Source: a virus. From it: 23,527 nucleotides of DNA. The position numbers and the translations under genes were made by a program. Where the stretch lies: positions 1-23,527 of the IMG/VR virus record IMGVR_UViG_3300025674_009473; one strand, written 5' to 3'. Shown piece after piece: positions 18,483 to 23,527 of this stretch; within the stretch, counting starts at the first letter, position 1, and every line of letters starts with the position of its first letter. Below the pieces are notes generated by a model. That model had not been told where the DNA came from. It saw only the letters and a program-made list of their open reading frames with translations, and ran no database searches.

Positions 18483-20341
18483 TGCCATTCGATAATATAT
18501 ATTGGAATGGAGGAATTTCATTTAAGGACACTGGAGAATTCGAAGAATCTGGGCCAAAAGAATCTAGAATTGGTATTACTGCAAATGGAAACCCTCACTC
18601 AACTTTTAGTTTTGTAGGAAATAGGCGAACTCAAATTAGGGCCATATCCACAATAGCAAACCCTCAAAATGTTAATGCTCATTCATACTTAACATTTACC
18701 ACTCAAGGTATCGCTGAACCGTATGCTGGCGGTCTCGTAAATAATATGACAGCGGCAGATATTCCAGCTGGTTCGCCTGCAGGAACAACATTGTTTGACA
18801 TTCAAAATCGTGAATCGGCGCACCATTTATCTCATCCTATTCATATACAAAATGCCACTAATTTTTTTATGGGCATTCATTTCGATGATATGTTGAGCAT
18901 TACAACGACAGGTAAGCCATATAAAGGATGTTATTTAATATTAAAAAGAAAAACATTTTTTTACAACGAGTGGAACATGACCACAAATTCAACCACCTTC
19001 GTTAATCAGATAAATTTTGGTGGAGTAAATGTTAATGTAACCGACGCTGTTATTCGCCCAGACATTGTGCCAAAAGAAGATTATTTTACTGGGCATGCGA
19101 CTTTTAAAGGAATTTCCATCTTTCAAAACGGAACATTGTTAAGACCAAGTGGTTTTGTGGAAGTTCCAAGTACCACAATTCTTGATTATTCCACGGGAGG
19201 AAATCCAGCAATAACATGCACAGTGGTCGGAAACACAGTAAGCTTCAACAACATGTTTCAGAATAATAATGAAGCGAGAAGATATTTTACCACAGATTTT
19301 CAAATAAAAATTGGAGGAACTGATTTTGCCATAACATCAGTTAATGCGGGCGGAACATTAACCCTAGCTCAAGCTCCTGGAAATCAGACTAATATTCCAT
19401 TTTCAATTATGATTCCCGCAGGAGCACCAGATGTCGCAAATGCAGGACATGTTGGTGATTCAGGAAGAAATACTGCGGTTGCCAATACTGCAGGATGGGA
19501 AGGTTTTACATGGGGCGGAATTCCAAGTAAATGGCTTGGAATAAATGCCTTGTTCGAAAATCAGGATAACTATGGAAGTAATACTCCAAATGTTGGAGGC
19601 CCAGCAACAAGGTCTCCTTATTGGAGTAATAAAGATGCCGAAGAATTTATTATTGAACCTTTAAAAAACAATGGAACACAACTTTTCTTTCCAAGAGATA
19701 ATTTTAGTTGGATTCAAGATCCAGCTAATAACTTCACAGACACAAGTGCAACAGTTCATAACCTTCCAAGACCTTCCGAGATAAGTAGAGCGGGGTGGCC
19801 TAATTATAATAATAATTTAAATACAGCAGACTTCCCTGCTACAGTAAATAATACTAGGGTTGCTCAAGTTCAGGCGTGGGAGACTGCGGCAGGAAGAGAT
19901 GCGGCTTATTGGGACGGTCCCTTATGGGCATCAAGAACTCATGGGGTTGGCAACTTTGGATCTACTGCACCAGCAGACCCTTCTTCTACTGTAGCAAATA
20001 TACAAGCTGCACAAAGAAATTCTCACTGCTATCCTTACTGCCTAGCTGCATATGGATGGGACTCAGCTAATTTTAATAGAGCTGGTGGTCCAATTGTAGC
20101 ACAAAACTTAGGGAATGAGCATTGCTTTGTAATTTTAGATACTAACCAAGTGATTCCCCCAAATACAACTTTTCAAGTAGCTATTCAAAATGGCATTGAC
20201 ATAAATGCTCATTCACCAGCAATTAATCCAATTCGCATAGGCCAAGCAATGGCAGGGGGGGCTGTAGGTTTTGATGACTTTAATTACACTAGATTGAATG
20301 CTATACTTCCTGAGTATGAATTAATTATTGTGGCAAAATAA
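18482..20341 (+). CDS. Putative tail fibre / receptor-binding protein, 619 aa
   Basis: I do not recognise a family. The protein is rich in Asn, Gly, Thr, Ala and aromatic residues, has few Lys/Glu and very few Cys, and has no signal peptide or membrane segment; this is typical of beta-rich fibre or receptor-binding proteins. It opens with MPFDNIYWNGGISFKD. The C-terminal part (about 430-560) is Trp/Asn/Ala-rich, with a C-Y-P-Y-C pair near residue 520. It is the last gene of the + strand tail operon, right after the gpJ-like gene and the small helical protein, where host-range genes usually sit. Its codons look somewhat less AT-biased than those upstream, which could mean separate acquisition. 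Alternative: a decoration or baseplate-like protein. Confidence 0.65.
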   Translation: MPFDNIYWNGGISFKDTGEFEESGPKESRIGITANGNPHSTFSFVGNRRTQIRAISTIANPQNVNAHSYLTFTTQGIAEPYAGGLVNNMTAADIPAGSPAGTTLFDIQNRESAHHLSHPIHIQNATNFFMGIHFDDMLSITTTGKPYKGCYLILKRKTFFYNEWNMTTNSTTFVNQINFGGVNVNVTDAVIRPDIVPKEDYFTGHATFKGISIFQNGTLLRPSGFVEVPSTTILDYSTGGNPAITCTVVGNTVSFNNMFQNNNEARRYFTTDFQIKIGGTDFAITSVNAGGTLTLAQAPGNQTNIPFSIMIPAGAPDVANAGHVGDSGRNTAVANTAGWEGFTWGGIPSKWLGINALFENQDNYGSNTPNVGGPATRSPYWSNKDAEEFIIEPLKNNGTQLFFPRDNFSWIQDPANNFTDTSATVHNLPRPSEISRAGWPNYNNNLNTADFPATVNNTRVAQVQAWETAAGRDAAYWDGPLWASRTHGVGNFGSTAPADPSSTVANIQAAQRNSHCYPYCLAAYGWDSANFNRAGGPIVAQNLGNEHCFVILDTNQVIPPNTTFQVAIQNGIDINAHSPAINPIRIGQAMAGGAVGFDDFNYTRLNAILPEYELIIVAK

Positions 20342-20342
20342 A

Positions 20343-21362
20343 CTAGAACGAATAGTTAGTTTCGATTATAAGCAAAAATTGTTTGTTATTGTTAACTCTG
20401 TAATCCCCTTCTCTTTCAATCGGAATTGATGGTATAAAATACTGACCATAAATAGTTAAAGGGTAGGAAGTATATGGAATTTTAGTGTTTACGGTAAGTT
20501 TTGGATTCAATGATACCCCGAACTCACTTCCAGAATTCGAATATGGATCCCAATTAAAGTCATCCGCATTATAAGTTGTAGAAGAACTAGTTTCTTTTTC
20601 TCCTGTACCTCCTCTTTCTATGGCTTTACCACCGCTACCAGCATTTGTTTGTGTTACGTTCATTGTTACTGTTCCGCCCTGCTCCACTCCCAAGGTTGTA
20701 TAAGTACCGACACCTAAATCAACTGCTATTCCGAAATCGTCGGTGATCTCGACATTGACAAGGGGAATTTCTGTTAAATCTTCGCTAAACTGCGTTTGTT
20801 CTTTACGGGTTATATTTTCAGCCGCCTCTAATAGCTCTTCCATTTGTTCATCCGTTAAACCCTCTGGTGTTATTGAACTTAGATCTGCACCAAGATCCTG
20901 CAGGGCATTTTTAACATCTTCCATATTTGATGAAGTTGAAAGCTCGTTACCCTGCTCATCAGTTATTGTGATAGTTGTTGAATTTGGATTGTGACTGCTT
21001 GTTGTTACTGGAGACGAATTCATAATTTCAGTTTGCAGTTCATCCATTGATGCATTATGACCTATGGTAGTTAAAAGGTAAGAATTGGCAAGATCTATCC
21101 CCGACTCAACATATGGATCATCCGTTCCACCGCTATTTTCAGTTATTGGCGATTCTTCATCATCGCTATCGTAGGGATCTTCCTCTGGAATTGAGTCCAC
21201 AGCCATTGAAGTTGGAGCTCCTGGACTGTGAAAACCTGGAATAGGCCGAGAGGGGACAAAAGGAAGAACGTAATTTGGATTAACACATGGATTTGGATTT
21301 TTCCTCCTTGTATCTATAACTCTTCTTGTATCTAATTCTGGTAAATGATCTTCGTATCCCAT
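20343..21362 (-). CDS. Acidic protein of unknown function, 339 aa, in the reverse block
   Basis: No family is recognised. Residues 1-50 are Pro/Arg-rich and include PNPCVNPNYVLPFVPSRP. Residues 57-90 are strongly acidic (EEDPYDSDDEESP). Residues about 150-190 look helical (EDVKNALQDLGADLSS, DEQMEELLEAAENIT). The rest is Thr/Ser/Gly-rich beta sequence ending in QFLLIIETNYSF, the kind of aromatic-ended C-terminus seen in structural beta proteins. It starts 1 nt after the stop of the Thr/Pro-rich gene (TAAAATG on its strand) with no Shine-Dalgarno, so it is probably translated by re-initiation. Its stop is 1 nt from that of the convergent fibre-like gene. It is probably a virion-associated partner of its neighbour, by context only. 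Confidence 0.75.
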   Translation of the reverse strand: MGYEDHLPELDTRRVIDTRRKNPNPCVNPNYVLPFVPSRPIPGFHSPGAPTSMAVDSIPEEDPYDSDDEESPITENSGGTDDPYVESGIDLANSYLLTTIGHNASMDELQTEIMNSSPVTTSSHNPNSTTITITDEQGNELSTSSNMEDVKNALQDLGADLSSITPEGLTDEQMEELLEAAENITRKEQTQFSEDLTEIPLVNVEITDDFGIAVDLGVGTYTTLGVEQGGTVTMNVTQTNAGSGGKAIERGGTGEKETSSSTTYNADDFNWDPYSNSGSEFGVSLNPKLTVNTKIPYTSYPLTIYGQYFIPSIPIEREGDYRVNNNKQFLLIIETNYSF

Positions 21363-21363
21363 T

Positions 21364-23527
21364 TTATGTTGCGGTTGGTGTTGGTGTTAGTGTCGGGACT
21401 ATAGTTCTAGTCCTAGTGGGTGTTGGAGTATAAGTAATCCACCCATGAGTTGAAGCATTTTCCGTTACTGTAATAGTAAATGCTGTAGGTGTTATATCTG
21501 GGTCGCTAACATTAATTATTTCATTATCATTAAACCCTAAATAAAAATAATCTGTAAAATATACAGTAACTCCACTTGAGGTTGTAGTTGTTACTGTTTT
21601 TAAATAATTAAATAAGCCAACTATAAATTCTTCTTTTGTTGCTGCTGAAGGATTTGAATAAGCGATGTCAAAAGTAGCAGAAGCATTAAAATAATTTCCT
21701 TCATAATATTTAATATCTCCAAGAGCAGGGATTGAAGTGCTGGGAGTTGGGGTCGAAGTATTGGGAGCTACCTTTATATTATTTGAATATTCAAAAACTT
21801 TTATTTTAGTTCTAAATTCTCTCTGGTTATCATCGAAAGAAATTTGAGCAGTATCTAATGGGAGAGAGTTATCTATTCTACTAATTGATGTTGCAGTTGG
21901 AGTTGGAGTTACTCCTAATGAAGAGAAAGATCTCTTGATCCCAGCCAAAGTAGAAGTGGGTGTTGGAGTATAAGTAATCCACCCATCAGATTGAGCATTT
22001 GGAGTAAATTGTATGTTTTCTATCGGCTGACCATTCTTAGCATTTTCTTCTTCTCCCCAAATAATAGGATGATTCCCTCCGTCCCAAGCATGTTTTTTAA
22101 GACTTGGAATTCCCCATTTTAATGTTTTGTTTATATCATCAGGACAAGGTTTAGCTTCATCTCCATAACCATCGCCCTCTTGGTTTTGTAATTCTCCTAC
22201 TACACATTCCTTGCAGGTAGTCGCTGTTACTGTTACTGTTACTGTTATTGTAGGTGTTATTGTTGGTGTTATAGTAATAGTTTTAGTTACTGTCGGAGTA
22301 ACTGTTATAGGTGTTGGAGTGGGGGTTGGAGTAGCTTGACATATAGCTGAAGAACAGCCACCCTCCACTGTACTATAACGATCAGCAGTAAGCTCAAAAT
22401 TAGCTTGACTACCTCCTAATTCTTCATTTATAACTAATTTAAAACATTGCCCATCGAAATTTATAACACTTCCCTTAGTACCTCCTAAAACTTTAACTCC
22501 AAATTGATCGCGAGAATAAGATTCATTTGCCCCACAACTAATCATATCAAAAACAGGTTCTGAAAATGAGCATGCAAGGCAGCTATCAAATGTTTCTCCT
22601 TGAATATTTAATTCCGTAACAGCATCCGTACATGATGCTTCTCCAAACGAAACAACTTGGACACATTCTTCACCTCTAAATTTATAAATTTTTCCAACAT
22701 TACTTGCGTCTGTTTTAAGTATTCCAGAAACATACTCTTCTCTATCTACCCCTGGAGTTGCAATTGGTGTTATTGGGGTTGGAGTATCCGCCGAAAAATC
22801 TATACTTGTATTGCACAATTTTAATCTTACCTTCGCCATAGGCTCTGGATCGCAAACTGGCTCATAAGAAGAAAATGCCTCAAGTGACAATGAAGAATTG
22901 TCGCATTCTGGAGCATAACATGTTTTTGTAGGGCTTAAAGTCGGTGTGTTGGTTGAAGTAACTGTAACAGTTGGGGTAACTGTAACAGTTGGAGTAACTG
23001 TAACAGTTGGGGTAACTCTAACAGTTGGAGTTACAGCTGGAGTGATTGCAACAGTTGGGGCAATTGCAACAGTTGGAGTTACAGCTGGAGTAGTAGGTGT
23101 AGGTACAACTGGAGGAGTAGGTGTAGGTGCAACTGGAAGCGATTGAGTAGTCGGAGTATAAGTTGGTGTGTGGGTATAAGTCGGAGTATAAGTTGGTGTG
23201 TGAGTATAAGTCGGAGTATGAGTAGGTGTGTGGGTATAAGTCGGAATATGAGTAGGTGTAGGTGCAACTGGAAGCGGTTGAGTGGTCGGAGTATAAGTTG
23301 GTGTGTGGGTATAAGTCGGAGTATGAGTAGGTGTGTGGGTATAAGTCGGAGTATGAGTAGGTGTGTGGGTATAAGTCGGAGTATGAGTAGGTGTGTGGGT
23401 TGGTGTGTGGGTGTAAGTCGGAGTAGGAGTTACTGATGCAGTTTTTGAAGGTGTTGGAGTTACTGTTGTTGGAGTTACATTTACTACCGTCCTAGGTGTT
23501 AGAGTCCTTGGTGTAGGTGTATCTTCT
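21364..23527 (-). CDS. Thr/Pro-repeat fibrous protein with Cys modules (5' partial)
   Basis: The frame has no stop from 21364 to the window edge: at least 720 aa, with the start outside. The first start-like codon in the window, TTG at 22888-22890, sits inside Cys-containing sequence that continues upstream, so it is not the real start. From the N-terminal side: about 200 residues of [10 protein letters not shown]- and TPTVTV-type repeats (23527 to about 22930); two related Cys modules (about 22740-22570 and 22539-22339) with a G-x-[IV]-x-x-F-x-G-x-C core and a C-x2-C or C-x4-C end; a Thr/Pro/Ile/Val linker (about 22330-22215); then beta-rich segments separated by further TPTPT linkers. The element GWITYTPTP occurs twice, once near the C-terminus. 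Such Thr/Pro linkers are usually stiff and exposed, which suggests an extracellular virion fibre or adhesin. No enzyme motif is seen. Confidence 0.82.
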   Translation of the reverse strand, partial: EDTPTPRTLTPRTVVNVTPTTVTPTPSKTASVTPTPTYTHTPTHTPTHTPTYTHTPTHTPTYTHTPTHTPTYTHTPTYTPTTQPLPVAPTPTHIPTYTHTPTHTPTYTHTPTYTPTYTHTPTYTPTTQSLPVAPTPTPPVVPTPTTPAVTPTVAIAPTVAITPAVTPTVRVTPTVTVTPTVTVTPTVTVTSTNTPTLSPTKTCYAPECDNSSLSLEAFSSYEPVCDPEPMAKVRLKLCNTSIDFSADTPTPITPIATPGVDREEYVSGILKTDASNVGKIYKFRGEECVQVVSFGEASCTDAVTELNIQGETFDSCLACSFSEPVFDMISCGANESYSRDQFGVKVLGGTKGSVINFDGQCFKLVINEELGGSQANFELTADRYSTVEGGCSSAICQATPTPTPTPITVTPTVTKTITITPTITPTITVTVTVTATTCKECVVGELQNQEGDGYGDEAKPCPDDINKTLKWGIPSLKKHAWDGGNHPIIWGEEENAKNGQPIENIQFTPNAQSDGWITYTPTPTSTLAGIKRSFSSLGVTPTPTATSISRIDNSLPLDTAQISFDDNQREFRTKIKVFEYSNNIKVAPNTSTPTPSTSIPALGDIKYYEGNYFNASATFDIAYSNPSAATKEEFIVGLFNYLKTVTTTTSSGVTVYFTDYFYLGFNDNEIINVSDPDITPTAFTITVTENASTHGWITYTPTPTRTRTIVPTLTPTPTAT
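21415..21446. repeat. 32-bp exact direct repeat, copy 1
   Basis: Identical to 21955-21986, exactly 540 nt away and in the same frame. On the - strand it encodes [10 protein letters not shown] near the C-terminus of the Thr/Pro-rich protein. It could support in-frame deletion of the 180 codons between the copies. Confidence 0.9.
21955..21986. repeat. 32-bp exact direct repeat, copy 2
   Basis: Second copy of the repeat at 21415-21446. Identity covers all codon positions, so it reflects recent duplication or conversion and not only protein-level constraint. Confidence 0.9.
22960..23031. repeat. 18-bp tandem repeat, four units
   Basis: Units at 22960, 22978, 22996 and 23014 follow AACTGTAACAGTTGGRGT, with one further mismatch in the last. 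Read on the - strand they encode a TPTVTV hexapeptide. Each unit contains the palindrome AACTGTAACAGTT. More degenerate copies follow to about 23100. Confidence 0.92.
23116..23324. repeat. 135-bp higher-order repeat (two 74-nt cores)
   Basis: 23116-23189 and 23251-23324 match at 72 of 74 positions with an offset of 135 nt (45 codons). The core encodes a TPTPAVPL-containing segment plus the beginning of the THTY array on the - strand, so a whole block of the array was duplicated. Confidence 0.85.
23176..23400. repeat. 30-bp minisatellite encoding [10 protein letters not shown]
   Basis: Three perfect tandem 30-bp units occupy 23311-23340, 23341-23370 and 23371-23400. A fourth identical unit is at 23206-23235, and divergent units start at 23176 and 23236. 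The period is ten codons, so gain or loss of units keeps the frame. The DNA is strand-asymmetric, with the + strand rich in G and T and poor in C. Confidence 0.93.

Noticed and set aside
19700-20341. Diversity-generating retroelement variable region at the fibre C-terminus
   Set aside because: No reverse transcriptase, template repeat or near-repeat of this segment is present in the window.
20341-20400. Bidirectional terminator between the convergent genes
   Set aside because: Only short AT stems (AACTA/TAGTT) are visible, with no GC stem or U-run.
22960-23031. Repeated palindrome AACTGTAACAGTT as protein binding sites
   Set aside because: It follows from encoding Val-Thr-Val with GTT/ACA/GTT codons in a coding repeat, which is the simpler explanation.
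22960-23400. CRISPR array
   Set aside because: Units are directly tandem with no unique spacers, the repeat encodes in-frame Thr/Pro peptides, and there are no cas genes.
22946-23436. Two + strand frames of 66 and 97 aa over the repeat region
   Set aside because: They are low-complexity ([17 protein letters not shown]) antisense shadows of the Thr/Pro repeats and lack ribosome sites.
23140-23480. G-quadruplex on the + strand
   Set aside because: The strand is G/T-rich, but runs of three or more G are too few and too far apart for a standard quadruplex.

Overview
The window looks like part of the late structural region of a tailed phage (Caudoviricetes) or prophage with a lambda-like, non-contractile tail. 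The DNA is visibly AT-rich, with heavy use of AGA (Arg) and ATA (Ile) codons. There are no tRNAs, rRNAs, housekeeping, replication, lysis or packaging genes. The host cannot be named from this sequence. The gene style (very large tape measure protein, Thr-Pro-rich fibrous proteins, Cys modules) is what I associate with uncultured aquatic phages, but that is an impression.

Layout: on the + strand (1-20341) nine or ten genes are packed with 1-4 nt overlaps or tiny gaps and form one tail-morphogenesis operon. It begins with a tape measure protein that is cut by the window start and carries a GNAT acetyltransferase-like segment at its visible N-terminus. Next come two paralogous beta-rich tail proteins and a protein with two lambda gpM-like domains. 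These are followed by gpL-like (4Fe-4S type), gpK-like (JAMM protease domain only) and gpI-like proteins, and a giant gpJ-like tail-tip fibre protein. Last come a 51-aa coiled-coil protein and a 619-aa putative fibre or receptor-binding protein. The order H-(two extra)-M-L-K-I-J is the lambda tail-tip order.

On the - strand (20343-23527) two genes are read toward the tail operon, and the convergent stop codons are 1 nt apart. The upstream one is a Thr/Pro-repeat protein with tandem Cys-containing modules. Its reading frame is open to the window edge, so it is much longer than its first in-window start codon suggests. The downstream one is a 339-aa acidic protein of unknown function. The DNA for the Thr/Pro region holds nested tandem repeats (18, 30 and 135 bp periods) that could change length by slippage or recombination.

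How the genes likely work together: the tape measure sets tail length and exits during infection. The M/L/K/I/J set builds and processes the tail tip, and gpJ plus the 619-aa protein reach the host surface. The reverse-strand proteins are probably extra virion or fibre components, but this rests on composition and position only.
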